Assembly: GCA_001466705.2 (NCBI GenBank)
Contig: LATX02000211.1
Span: forward strand, 558,001-622,000
Direction of reading: 5' to 3'
Length of the DNA stretch: 64,000 nucleotides
Source: Moniliophthora roreri
Taxonomy: Eukaryota; Basidiomycota; Agaricomycetes; Agaricales; Marasmiaceae
Position numbers and translations under genes: made by a program. How positions within the stretch are numbered: position 1 is the stretch's first letter; every line of letters starts with the position of its first letter. Under the pieces are notes generated by a model. The model saw nothing but the letters and a program-made list of their open reading frames with translations. It did not search any database and had not been told where the DNA came from. Of the stretch, positions 49,014 through 59,945 are shown piece after piece.

Positions 49014-50825
49014 ATGCTGGTAAATATTCATTCTGCTTTGTCGTATAGGAACCAGTTGTGGGCTATCACCTCGGCCGTGGGCGCTGGCCTTTGCTTTCTC
49101 GTCCTCCTGGTGATTGCTGCGGTTTATACCCATCCCAAGTCCCGAGCACACCTCGATCGCGTCAGTTTCCGAATTGTGGTGTACGCCCTCATTGCCAAGT
49201 AAGATCTGTTCTTTATGCCACATACATCTATATTCACCGATTCTGCAGCATGATATTCGGTATCTCAAGTGCGGTTGGCGGTACTCGAACAGGACCTGGC
49301 TTTATATGTGGATTTTCAATCTTCGTATTGCAGGTGAGGCTTGGAACAGTCTACTTGCACGGCATGACTCATTCTAACATTCAAAGTAGCTGACTTTACA
49401 ACTATCGAGCTTTCTTTTGTTTTGCATCGCCCTCAATCTTCAGTAAGCAAAGAGACACGCACACAGACACCAAAACACCTATCTTACAGATCGCTAGGCT
49501 TGTAGTTGTCCACGGAGTCAACGGACAGAGAATGGAAAAATTTTACCTCGTTATTTCTGCTCTGTTTACGATCGTCTTAGTGGTGCCACCATACGCTGCC
49601 GGCCAGTACGGGTATGTCCAGCACCCAGCCGTCTATGTATTATTTTTTTCTTAAAGCGTCGACAGATGGGATCCCCTCGAACAAGACTGTTGGTATACAA
49701 ACGACAACCGAACCGAGAGGATAGTATGGCAGGTGCGTATCTAAATTTCTGCCTTTCACTTCCAATGCGAAATAATCAGCTCCTAGGTCACAACGCAGAT
49801 GGCGTGGACTGCGTTGACTGTCGTTGGAGAGGTTATATGTTCAACGGTCGTCCTGGTGTTCATGCTAAAGCACAATGTGAGTAATGCCCGCTTTAGCGCC
49901 AAACTGCTACTCAATCCGAGTCATACAGGTCCGTACTCGGCGCATCTTCGTGCCAACAAGCTCTTTCTCGCATGCGTCTTCCGCACCGCAGGTCCTTCAT
50001 GCAAACAGGTACAGAAATATTATACTGCGTGTTGGTGAGTCCAACTATCACCTTGACTAGGTGCATTGACTCATTTTTGCAAAGCGCTATATCCGACAGC
50101 CTCGTGCTGTGTCAATCTTCTGAGTGTAGTCACGGCGTTACATTCGACTGTGTCTCATGGCATACACGATCAAACTGTGAGTCAAGCCACTCCGAATCGT
50201 AGTATGAATTACAATAACATTTACCTCTTCCCCTTATCAGGACTACAACGTCCTTCTACTCAGTATGTGACACGAGCCTTGACGTTCAGCTTTATCTCAC
50301 CTTATGTGCTAGGTGATTTTCTCTACGGTGGTCGTGCCATAGTTTATGCTTTGCTCGCAGCTTCCGATCCCGTACGTGGGGTTTAGCCACTCTGTTGCAA
50401 CCTAAACACTGACTAATTGCCCTTATTCATAGGCGCTTGTGCGTGGTGTCCGTGTGTTATTTTCGCAAGTTATCTACGGTACACAGGGTTCGATAAGCTC
50501 AACGGGGAAGACTGTGTCCTCCCAGCGGCAGACTGAGGTCTTTGTTGAGTTATCGACCATTCAGGCCGCAGATATACCACCAACGACCGATGTGGCCGAT
50601 AAACCTGTGGACACATCGTCTATCATACTTCCTGACACCACGGACCCGAATAAGCACCATACTTCGAATCGTGGAAATTCACCCGATGTGGAATTCGAGA
50701 TTGGTTCCCCGGATCCGTCACATCTTCCGCCGGAGGGAGCGCGCCCCATGAACCTTCAGAGACGGCGGGCGGAAATACGGAGGAAAGACCGCGAGGAAGA
50801 AGAGATTTTTAAGAAGCAAATTTAA
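49014..50825 (+). CDS. Seven-TM protein, GPCR-like (cAMP-receptor/Git3-type fold)
   Basis: Exons can be followed to a stop at 50825. Helices: NQLWAITSAVGAGLCFLVLLV, then HLDRVSFRIVVYALIAN, MIFGISSAVGGTRTGPGFIC, LVVVHGVNGQRMEKFYLVIS, a TIVLVVPPYAAGQYG segment, then the extracellular part RWDPLEQDCWYTN, then a TTQMAWTALTVVGEVICSTV helix, and a soluble C-terminal tail with a cluster of Ser/Thr and basic residues. The 'HGVNGxKMEKYY' and 'WDPL..CWYTN' blocks are typical of a basidiomycete 7TM family that resembles cAMP/glucose-receptor-type GPCRs. The start is uncertain (49014 or 48837). A role as a sensor is inference. Confidence 0.78.
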
Positions 50826-50997
50826 TTGCTATCCGATTGTTACAAGGTTTGTGTTACTTACAAGGAGCGCCATGTACTATATCTCAATCTTATTCTATGG
50901 TGCTATCGAAACACGGATCTCCCGCTAATGTATTTATTGATAATTATTATTGCGTACAAAGAGAATCGAAGGGCATTGTTAACAAACATGGGCTTTC

Positions 50998-52722
50998 CTA
51001 GTTGTACTCCTTGACAGTGATACCCAGAATAATTTCTTCTTCCATTTTTCCGTCAGCTTGGGCTTGTTTCATTGTTCCCTTGCCATATTTCCCGGTGCGT
51101 TCCTTTCTCCAATCAACCATAGTTGGAGCTGCAATCTTACTATCTTCATCACTTTTGACAGAAGCTAATCTGATATCATCAGCCGCCATCGCAAAGTAGA
51201 AGACACCGAGTCGTTCGAGATCAGTTTGATCTTTGGGCGGTTGGATAACGCGATGGATCGTGGGCTTGTAGAACCCTCCTGAAAGAAGTTGCATAACGTC
51301 GCCGGTGTTCACCACCTGTAAAATGAATTGAGTATCACAGAAATGAAATAATATGAGAAGGACTGCGGTATTAGCACACAGTGGTAATGATCTATGTTGA
51401 GAGCCGGAACTACCTCTGCTCCGCCGAAAACTGGTGAAAAGAAGGTTCCGACTTACTAGAGCGTTCTCAATATGCTTGATGTAGCGCCATACGCCATCGG
51501 GAGACAAAATCTGAAGCCCAGATATGGGTTGACTCCACAAAATCGTTATACTGCCGATGTCTGCGGGAAAGAATTGCGTTAAGCCGTTTCTAAAAAGTTG
51601 TGAAGATAATCTGAAAACACACCTGTGTGACCTTTTAGCCAGACGTTCCTGGTTAACGTTTCTTCGGCACCCGTACGCGGGTAACTACGGTGGAGGTGTC
51701 AGCATCATAGGAACACCGTATGATGAGGCGTTCAGTTGAAACTCACTACTTCATGAATCTGACTATTCATGTGGATTTCGAGATTGTGAATAGGATCGTG
51801 TGAAGGTGCCTGAGAAACGGACGAACCTGAACTCTCTCCTGGGGATTCGAAACGGTGCATCTCCACAAATGTCTCTTCAGGTAGATCCATTCCAATGGCG
51901 AGAATGCTGGAGAATATGTGAATACCGATACACTGTCATGTTTTTTGCCGTTTCGCTTCTCACCGTAGAATAGTGTACAGAATGTGATTGTGGTTGTGTT
52001 GCGCAAAATCTTGAATCTCATCGAGGTGTGGCCTCAAAACAGTAGGGTGGTCTCGTTTGCGAATCGAGCGATTGACTGCACAAAGATAAATGAGTCTAAA
52101 CGACTTTGGTAGAGTCCGTCTTACTATTGTAGTGCTCGATTTGATCTGAAACCCCGTTCTCAATTTGCTGCAAAGCGATACTGTTTAATAGCGGGACGGT
52201 TTAGATTGGCTGGATGCTCACCCATGTTCTCCGCGGTTTGTATCCCTCGTAAACGTCTTCTGATTGGCCAGTATACAAACGCTTCTCGTCTTCTTCAACG
52301 AGATCAAATGTCGCGTTTGCAATACTGAATAAGCGTCGTGTCTGTGATATGCATGAAAATGATTAATTGAATGACATCCAGCTGGGTAGTAATCACCTGC
52401 TCGGGCGTGTATCCATGATTGACAACATAAAAGAAGCCATGAGAATTCATAGCCTGGCGGACTTGCTTTGCCAATTCCTGACGACCAGCTGGGGTACTCC
52501 CTTGCGAAAGATCGACTATGGCCAGATCCGCCCAATCGACTTGAAAAAACAACCAACGATCAAGTCAAATTTAAAGAACGCGTTACGAGGCAAGAGCGGC
52601 TTACGATCTTCGCTCGTGGGCGACGGAGCTATATATTCTGGGAGCTCAGGCGCTTTTACATGACCAGATGGTTGTTTGCGGAAGCGTTGTAAGATGTGAT
52701 TGAGATATTGCGAAAGAAACAT
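50998..52722 (-). CDS. 2-oxoglutarate/Fe(II)-dependent oxygenase (isopenicillin-N-synthase-like)
   Basis: Exon 1 starts at ATG 52722 (MFLSQYLNHILQRFRKQPSG) and a spliced junction gives SPTSEDLDWADLAIVDLS, matching the family N-terminus (DIOX_N). Later exons read NSHGFFYVVNHGYTPEQ, RRLFSIANATFDLVEEDE, and the core: GHTDIGSITILWSQPISGLQ (His and Asp of the Fe triad), WRYIKHIENALV-NTGDVMQ, and PTIHRVIQPPKDQTDLERLG (second His and the 2OG Arg). The last exon ends at TAG 50998. It hydroxylates or desaturates a small molecule with O2 and 2-oxoglutarate. It is convergent with the 7TM gene (172 bp between stops). Confidence 0.9.
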
Positions 52723-53659
52723 GTCGGGTCCTGGAGTACTGAGTGAGTTCCGGAGGGAGGTGAAATGTATGAGTCAATGTATCTTACCTTTTATCCTTGA
52801 GCGGTACGCTTGCTCCGTCCTTGACTCTGTTTTTAGGCGTAACGCATGTCAGACTTCTTTCTTCTTTCGCTCAATAGGATCACGGGCCTCACCTGAACCA
52901 CGAAAAGTTCGATCAGCATCAATATCACTTCCATTTTTCAATGTTCGGCGGATCTATATATCACTTGGTTTTTTGAGCTGAGCTGTTCAGTGTTCGAGAT
53001 TCAGAGGGTAATGCAGCAGAACTTCTCCTGGAACTGGATCAAGGCTACTCCCAGGGAAGATGATACGAATAGGAGGTGATCCCCCTCAAGTCTGCCGAAA
53101 TCGTTCCGCGGTTCGAAGGCGTGACTTGTTGGAGTACATTTTGCAGGGAGAAGCTGGTCCCCGAACCCTGATTCCTACCGAAGTAGCTACCTTCGATGTA
53201 TAGGAATCATAGGGTGGCGGCTGCAGATGATGCATTGATGTTTGAAAGTGGTATTGCCATCCTGGGCAGTAACCTGCCCTCACAAGCACAGCGGTTTCTG
53301 ATTTTCGGATCTGTGCGCAGAGTGATGAAAGATCGTGTCAAAGTCGAGAAGATGGCTGTCTTGTTTTTCCTTGACGTAAAAGACTACGCAAGGAAGTACT
53401 GTAGTGTCAGGTGCAGGATCGTTCGTGACGTTTGCACAAACAGTAATGTGATATGCGATACGACTCCCTGAATTCAGATCTGGCGCCTGAATGTGGCAAC
53501 CTGCAATAGGTCAAATGGATGTGAAAGGTCGAATTCTCCCGCTAACCGAACTTGCTCGTTAGCCAGTGTGAAATCGTATAGGCGCATATCATCGGCGTAC
53601 AGCGTACATAGGGGTGCCACCTGCCGGGCTAGAAGCTGCTTACATCAGTAGATTGACAA
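52723..53659. other. No recognisable gene
   Basis: Several short frames (for example 53196-53471) without family resemblance. This is the edge between gene-rich DNA and the repeat island. I saw no RNA gene. Confidence 0.4.
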
Positions 53660-54195
53660 CTCACCTTTTGGCCTTTTATGGCATTTATGGCATTTCCGGC
53701 ATTTCAAAATGTTAAGGCCAGAATGACCACGGGGCGACACATCTGCTGCTAGTTTCAAGACCCCTACTGCCCTGGTAACACTACTTCCAGACCTTACAGT
53801 AAGTAAGTGTACTCAGAAGATTTTCTCCTGGGTGATTTTTGTCCAGTAATGGTATCACATGGTCTTCTCACTATGTTTGATCAGCTGTCTCTGTGATAGG
53901 TGATTTATAGATGGATTTGTCTCGTAGAGGATCTATATACACTCACCAGATGGTAGCATAAACCTAATTGTGTAGCTCCAATGACTCACCACGTCTGGAT
54001 GCGACTACCTGCTCCAGTGGACCTAGCCTTTTGGCCCCGGTCCACCCAGCCTTTTGGCCTTTTTGGGGTCGGCTCCAGCCCAGAAATACTGACTGGCATT
54101 TCGGTAAACCAGGCCTAGCCTTTTACCTTCGGCATTTTGGGCCAAAATGCTGGTGGCATGCTGAAATGCCAGGTGATGTCATCCTACCGATGTAG
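53660..54195. repeat. Degenerate repeat rich in 'ccttttggcc' and 'ggcattt' words
   Basis: 'ccttttggcc' or close variants occur at about 53668, 54028, 54050 and 54116; 'ggcattt' occurs at 53679, 53688, 53697, 54092, 54128 and its inverse 'aaatgcc' at 54164. The mixture of direct and inverted words could form imperfect hairpins (54118-54168). No ORF with family resemblance. Probably a fragment of a transposon or a simple-sequence-like repeat; type unknown. Confidence 0.55.
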
Positions 54196-54600
54196 CTGGC
54201 TACGGCTACAAGCAGCTAAGCCGATAAGAATTATCAAAACATAGTAAACTCACCTCAGACACTTTACACAGCTTCTAATGGGTTTCTAACATCTTCAGTG
54301 ACTATTTCCAACTGCATGCAGCAGATAGAACACTAGTGATTTCACAGTGTTGAGGGTCACCGGTAGCGGGTGCCTAATGCACTGCCACATTCCCAGGGTT
54401 CCGGACCAAGCTGCAGGCTTACCACTGCACTTGTGCTGTGCTATGCCCAAGTTCTTTTGGGTTCAAGAGGGTCCTGGACAAACATAGGTTAGTAATGAGC
54501 AAGATAAAAACAAATGTAAGTCTTTTCAGAATTTCCCCCAAAATTAACAGCTTAGCTGCTATTAGCCATAGCATAACTTAGCAAGCCATTAACAGCCCTA

Positions 54601-54889
54601 TGTCATGATCCGGGCTCCATTTCACCATAGTCCCACATCCAAAGTATGCAAGCCTCATATTTCTTACTTCCTTTATCCACATTATCTGCACACTTTCTGC
54701 TAATGCCTATTTCACTTGTACTTACTATGTTTCATACTCATTTCATTCATATTTGATATCCTAGCTACAGTATTTAAGAACATTGTAATCACCTTATTCC
54801 TTAGTTGAATCAACTCCATTTTCTTCCCCTTTGTTTCTCTCCTTCACTTCTCTCCAAAAAAAGACAGGTGGGGTCACACTCCTGTAACA
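54601..54889. repeat. Candidate solo LTR
   Basis: The segment begins 'tgtcatgatcc' and ends 'cctgtaaca', that is TGT...ACA terminal inverted bases, is 289 bp long, and holds a TATA-like 'tatttaag' at about 54770. These are features of an LTR of a retrotransposon. The five bases on each side (cccta / gttca) do not match, so a clean target-site duplication is not seen and the call is tentative. No second matching copy was found inside the window. Confidence 0.5.
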
Positions 54890-55285
54890 GTTCATGAGCT
54901 CACCTGATAGGCACACATTTTTTTTTTTGTCTTTTTTTTTTTTTTTTCGCTTGTGCTTTGCTGTGTTTGCTGACGCCAAAATCAAACATTGCCTCATGGT
55001 CCAATTTCCTGCCACTGTTGCTGTCGCCTCCATGGTCGTTCTGTCTTTCTCAAATTTCTTTTTGCCTCTTCACATGTGCCAGCCCACTAACTGTCATTTA
55101 GATCAATCTTGGATGGCGGCATTGCAATGAACAGCTCTGAGATGTCACAACGTTCTCTTGTCCTCCCTGCTCCCTTCGACATTGGATTCAGCTTGAAAGC
55201 CTCGCCCTCCATGCTCAGAAACTGGTTTCTTTTGGGAATTTTCACCTTTCTCTTCATTCTCTGGTGTTAAGTTCACTGGGAGCCT

Positions 55286-55760
55286 ATGAAGATTTGCAGG
55301 ATGTTGACTGGAGCTGTTAGTGATGAGCAGGAATCTGGGGCTCCCAAGGGCAGGAAGGGGATCTCAGAAGTGGAGATGCAGAAGTGGAGATGCAGAGGGT
55401 TTTTGACTTTCTGGGTGCCACAGGAGATGAGATTGAGCAGCTTAAGATGTGAGTACTGTTTGATATGAATGTACTATTGGAGACTAATGTTCTACTTAGA
55501 TACACTTTCAAGAAGAATCAGTTGAAGGAACTTTGCTCAAAGTATGGACTTTGGAAATCTGGAAATCTGGACATGCTATGCACTTGCTTGGTTGAATTCA
55601 GTGAGAATCGGGACCAATGGAGCAAGTAAGCATCAAACAAGTCTTCTTGCAGCCAACATAATTAAGATAAGCCAATAGGAAACCCAGTGCTTGTTGTACA
55701 CATAAGGGTCCTCAGAAGTCGAAAGAAGGTGGCAAGAAGAACAGGTTGAAAAGCTATAAA
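55286..55760 (+). pseudogene. Remnant of a mushroom SAP-like-domain gene
   Basis: Plus-strand coding-like pieces appear with intervening introns: an acidic first part ending in QESGAPKGRKGISEVEMQKW, then after an intron YTFKKNQLKELCSKYGLWKS and SENRDQW, matching the SAP-like helix-hairpin pattern 'LK.LC..YGL...G.....L..'. A later piece contains THKGPQKSKEGGKK, a recurring block of the same Agaricomycete family. Frame breaks between pieces suggest decay. This family is abundant and often lies in repeat-rich regions. DNA binding is the usual role of SAP-like motifs; no function is claimed here. Confidence 0.5.
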
Positions 55761-56233
55761 TGACGTCGCACAGAGAGGGAAACAGGAGCAACCAATTCGT
55801 CATTGCAGACTATTGAATATAGTATGAAGGACATGCGCACCAAAGAGCAGAAGTGTGCAAGGGTTGAAGAAGTGAATGGATAATATTATTGTCTGATTAG
55901 GTTACTGACTGTCTTGCAGGCCAAGAAGTATCGGCTTGCACACTCTGAGTACCAAACACTGTCAGAACAGTGACAAACCAAGAATGAGGTATGTTCCATG
56001 AATATCTCAATGCCATATTTGATTAATCATTATCTAGACCATGGCAGATCCCCTTGCAATACTTCAATGCATTAACAACAAGCTTGATGTTGTTGTTGGG
56101 CAGCAGCAGCACCTCAATCCAACCCTCAGTACTATAATCTCACCTCTTACAGTGCCAACAACACATCTCTCCACCAATCTGATGACTCCAGCAGTTGATT
56201 TCACACAGCCAAATTCAACATTATCAGTCTTGC

Positions 56234-56669
56234 TAATTTGTCTAAGATAAGACTAGTGGAAAACTACCCAAAAGATAACCTCCAAAAGTCTAACTCAGGT
56301 TGTTGTGCAAGTGTGGATCGACGTGTTCAGAGTTACCGCACTTAGAATGCCAACAAAACTCTTAGCTAAGTTGTTACTCTCTTATAGAAGTGTTCTACCT
56401 CAAAGTGTTCACCTCCAGAGGAGTATATATGGTTTTAAAATGGTTTATATCACAAATACACACACAAAACACAAAGAACATGGTGCACAAAGCACAAACA
56501 CAAGAGCTACAGTCCCGTACAAAGACTCGATAGCTGATATAGTCTGACCCTATGGAGTTCAAGACTTCTTCAAGATAACTACAGCACACAGTGTACTGGA
56601 AAAGGTCCTAGACCAATTTCTACAAAGAGTTCAGTGCAGGCACACCCCTTGCTAAGACTCTAAGTGTGT
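56234..56669. repeat. ~436-bp repeat, copy 1 (ends at join 56670)
   Basis: Near identical to 56689-57127 (offset 455-458, a few indels and substitutions). It starts 'taatttgtctaag' and ends at the n with 'aagtgtgt'. It includes the CA-rich stretch 'cacaaatacacacaca' around 56448. Probably a retroelement or contig-overlap fragment. Confidence 0.85.
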
Positions 56670-56670
56670 N
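56670..56670. other. Single-base scaffold join (n)
   Basis: Isolated n between two near-identical ~440-bp sequences, with 18 bases of non-repeat sequence on the right. Confidence 0.85.
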
Positions 56671-56688
56671 CCTCCCTGCCCTTGACAA

Positions 56689-57127
56689 TAATTTGTCTAA
56701 GATAAGACTAGTGGAAAACTACCCAAAAGATAACCTCCAAAAGTCTAACTCAGGTTGTTGTGCAAGTGTGGATTGATGTGTTCAGAGTTACCACACTTAG
56801 AATGCCAACAAAACTCTTAGCTAAGTTGTTACTCTCTTATAGAAGTGTTCTACCTCAAAGTGTTCACCTCCAGAGGAGTATATATGGTTTTAAAATGGTT
56901 TATATCACAAACACACACATACAAAACACAAAGAACACGGTGCACAAAGCACAAACACAAGAGCTACAGTCCCGTACAAAGACTTGATAGCTGATATAGT
57001 CTGACTCTATGAAGTTCAAGACTTCTTCAAGATAACTACAGCACACAGTGTACTGGAAAAAGGTCCTAGACCAATTTCTACAAAGAGTTCAGTGCAGGCA
57101 CACCCCTTGCTAAGACTCTAAGTGTGT
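56689..57127. repeat. ~439-bp repeat, copy 2
   Basis: Second copy, continuing on the right into 'cacaacctaatacacacac', which copy 1 lacks because it stops at the n. Confidence 0.85.
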
Positions 57128-57406
57128 CACAACCTAATACACACACAGGCCACACTCCAAGTGCTCAAGGCTCCTTCTTGGTGTAAAGTTTCTCTTAGAA
57201 AAGTGCTATAATGCACTCAAGATGTTACTCTTATCTCTTACAACGCAAGTTCGTTATCAGATTTCTATCTCTCTGGAGTCACTCAGGACCAATCTCCAGG
57301 GCCTGTAGTGAGGAAGCAAAACTGGAATGGCACACAAATTTATATATCAAACAAACTTGTCATGTATTCACAATCAGAGGGGGCAGAGTTACTTGAGTAT
57401 GTACAA

Positions 57407-58141
57407 ATATCTAGCTGTCCTTATATACAGTCCAAGGAATATATCTACAGAAAATTATAAATAATGTCCAATAATTCAGGAAATGACAAATGAGTGACTG
57501 AGATACTAAAAGAGGGATTATTCAGATGTCACAGAGTCTGGCCACTAGGGTATCTGACCATATCTGTGCAGGTATCTATGCCTCCAGGCATTCTAGACTC
57601 TATAATTTGTATTTTCTCTTTTCTAAGTCAGGTATCTATGAGTGGATAGCTGTATCTGTCCCGTTTCTTTACAGCATTTCCCTTTCTAGTAGCTGCACAT
57701 CGGCAGAGGCCTAGATGCCAANTCTTTCTGTTTTGATGTCTCCTCTAAGTACCTCTGTACTGTTTGACTGCAGCTTGCACTTTGCAGATGTCATAGAAAA
57801 GTAAAGTAGAAGTTAAAATCCCATTGATAGCACTTTGAGAGCTTGGTTCACTAGCCAATGCATTCATTGAGCTATAGTTAGATTCCCTACAGGTTTCAGA
57901 AGTGATCCGCTTTGGATCTGATACATAGATAGGTCAGAAAGTACAGCTTAGACACCTTTGTATAGTATATCATATAGCTCTTCATACTTTCTAAGGTACC
58001 ACAGCTTCTCTAAGGCAATGACTAGCAGACTGGGCTCACTCTAGTCCTTATTACCCATTATCTTGTGTCATATTAAAGTGTTCCAATTCAGAAATAGCGT
58101 AAAATGAATAAAAGTGGGTCTTTTCTAGGTTCGACATATTA
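57407..58141. repeat. Transposon-like repeat T, copy A (broken by n at 57722)
   Basis: Starts 'atatctagctgt', ends 'cgacatatta'. Collinear with copies B and C but lacks an internal part at the n (57722), which copy B has as about 300 bp. Ends inside or beside the gag-protease remnant. Confidence 0.8.
57722..57722. other. Single-base scaffold join (n)
   Basis: Compared with copies B and C of repeat T, about 280-300 bp are missing at this point; the join hides a real gap. Confidence 0.85.
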
Positions 58142-58146
58142 TCGTA

Positions 58147-58890
58147 CTGATAAACCGTCCTTCTGCTTCTGAATCTAATAGAGCTTGTGTTTTGATGATT
58201 TGGGTTCCCACTTTGTATTGGAGAGGAATATGCATAGAATTTCGATCCATTTTGGCTAATACAAAGTGTGAAATAGTTATGGGCAGTGGAGACATCATCC
58301 TCTTCCACTACTTCAAAAACCCTCTTGCTCCATAAGATCGATCAGCAGGTTTTTCTCTTCTTCCATCTGATCATTCACCAGCGCCCTAATTTTGGCGAAC
58401 TGTTCTTCCTTCAAAAGTTTCTTTGGCTCTTCCTTCTTCTTCTCTTCCTTCTTTGGAGCATCTGGACAGTCTCTAATTTGGTGTCCTCCCCTTCTGCATT
58501 GGAAGCATAATCCTTTTGCCATATATTCCTTCTGATCTCTGTCTGAGATCTGTTTGATGGTGACTTCTTCTTTCTTTCAAAAGTTCCACTGAGGCCTTCT
58601 TCTATTATCTTCATCCCATGTCTTTCTGTACTCTTGAGCCTGTTTGTAACTTTCATCAAAGAGGATTGCAGCATTCATCCAGTCCTTGATGTTGGTAGGT
58701 GTACCTTTGGGTCGGGTCATAATCTTCAAGACTAGGCTTTTAGGCAGCCCTCATTTGAAAGCTATGATCTGTGCTGCATCATTATATCCCATCTGCTTGG
58801 CCAGATACGAGAATTGGTATGTATATTCATCAGCTCTTTCCTTCATCTTCAAATCCTGGAGCTTAAGCTGAGCTTCCAGGGCCATATCTA
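58147..58890 (-). pseudogene. Broken Ty3/gypsy-like gag-protease fragment
   Basis: Minus strand, from right to left: retrotransposon gag-type sequence EYTYQFSYLAKQMGYNDAAQ, then FK-stop-GLPKSLVLKIMTRPKG, NIKDWMNAAILFDESYKQAQ, a second in-frame stop, then a CCHC zinc knuckle CFQCRRGGHQIRDC (C-x2-C-x4-H-x4-C). About 60 codons further, in another frame, comes an aspartic-protease-like block LLDSEAEGRFIS, where the usual active-site D-S-G-A has D-S-E-A. Two TGA stops, a frame change and the Gly-to-Glu change show it cannot encode an active polyprotein. Reverse transcriptase and integrase are absent; the element is cut off by repeat T at about 58141. Confidence 0.85.
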
Positions 58891-59918
58891 GCTGTTCTTA
58901 TATATAGTCCAAGGAATATATCTACAGAAAATTATAAATAATATCTGATAATTCAGGAAATGACAAATGAGTGACTGAGATACTAAAAGAGGGATTATTT
59001 GGATGTCATGGAGTCTGGCCACTAGGGTATCTGACCATATCCATGCAGGTATCTATGCCTCCAGGCATTCTAGACTCTATAATTTGTATTTTCTCTTTTC
59101 TAAGTCGGGTATCTATGAGCAGATGGCTGTATCTGTCCCGTTTCTTTACAGCATTTCCCTTTCTAGTAGCTGCACATCGGCAGAGGCCTAGATGCCAAAG
59201 TTTCCAAGGTCAGAACACACTGTTACTGTTCCTATCTCCTTTGACAATGCACGCTTGGTCTTATTTAGGACTTATTATGCGTTATATATTCTTTGTATAG
59301 CTTGTTCTATCTGTCTGTAGGTAGTGGATGTCCTTCGGAAGTGATTTCCATCTTTCTGAGCTGACTTTATACCTATTTCACTTATCACAAATTGGTTAGC
59401 TGCCAGTGAATTCTTTATTAAGAGATTGCCTGCTTTGACTCTGATCTATATATTGACTTTGGAGGAGGATCGTTCTATGATCGTTCCTGTTCTAAGTTGT
59501 CTTTCTGTTTTGATGTCTCCTCTAAGTACCTCTATACTGTTTGACTGCAGCTTGCACTTTGCAGACATCATAGAAAAGTAAAGTAGAAGTTAAAATCCCA
59601 TTGATAGCACTTTGAGAGCTTGGTTAACTAGCCAATGCATTCATTGGGCCATAGTTAGATTCCCTACAGGTTTCGGGAGTGATCTGCTTTGGATCTGATA
59701 CATAGATAGGTCAGAAAGTACAGCTTAGACACCTCTGTATAGCATATCATATAGCTCTTCATACTTTCTAAGGTACCACAGCTTCTCTAAGGCAATGACT
59801 AGCAGACTGGGCTCACTCTAGTCCTTATTACCCATTATCTTGTGTCATATTAAAGTGTTCCAATTCAGAAATAGTGTAAAATGAATAAAAGTGGGTCTTT
59901 TCTAGGTTCGACATATTA
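58884..59918. repeat. Transposon-like repeat T, copy B
   Basis: The longest copy, about 1035 bp, 'atatctagctgt...cgacatatta'. It overlaps the right end of the gag remnant by a few bases. No coding domain was recognised; minus-strand open frames are short (up to about 90 codons in the equivalent part of copy C). Confidence 0.8.
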
Positions 59919-59944
59919 CTGCATCAACACACCAACATGGAGAG

Positions 59945-59945
59945 N
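59945..59945. other. Single-base scaffold join (n)
   Basis: Isolated n just before the start of copy C. Copy C begins part-way through the repeat unit, at 'acagcatttccc'. Confidence 0.85.

Noticed and set aside
48900..49050. Frame MAFEFTNRMATISYEH... as first exon of the 7TM gene
   Set aside because: Joining it to the next block would need a 29-bp intron and puts the following helices out of frame.
50439..50751. Second plus-strand frame at 50542-50751
   Set aside because: It is a shadow of the C-terminal tail exon of the 7TM gene, which keeps phase with the upstream exons.
53080..53130. 'ggttcgaaggcg' resembling a tRNA B-box
   Set aside because: No matching A-box or acceptor stem could be folded at tRNA spacing.
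54938..54950. Poly-T/C runs at 54919-54950 as a retroposon tail
   Set aside because: No LINE or SINE-like body or target duplication lies next to them.
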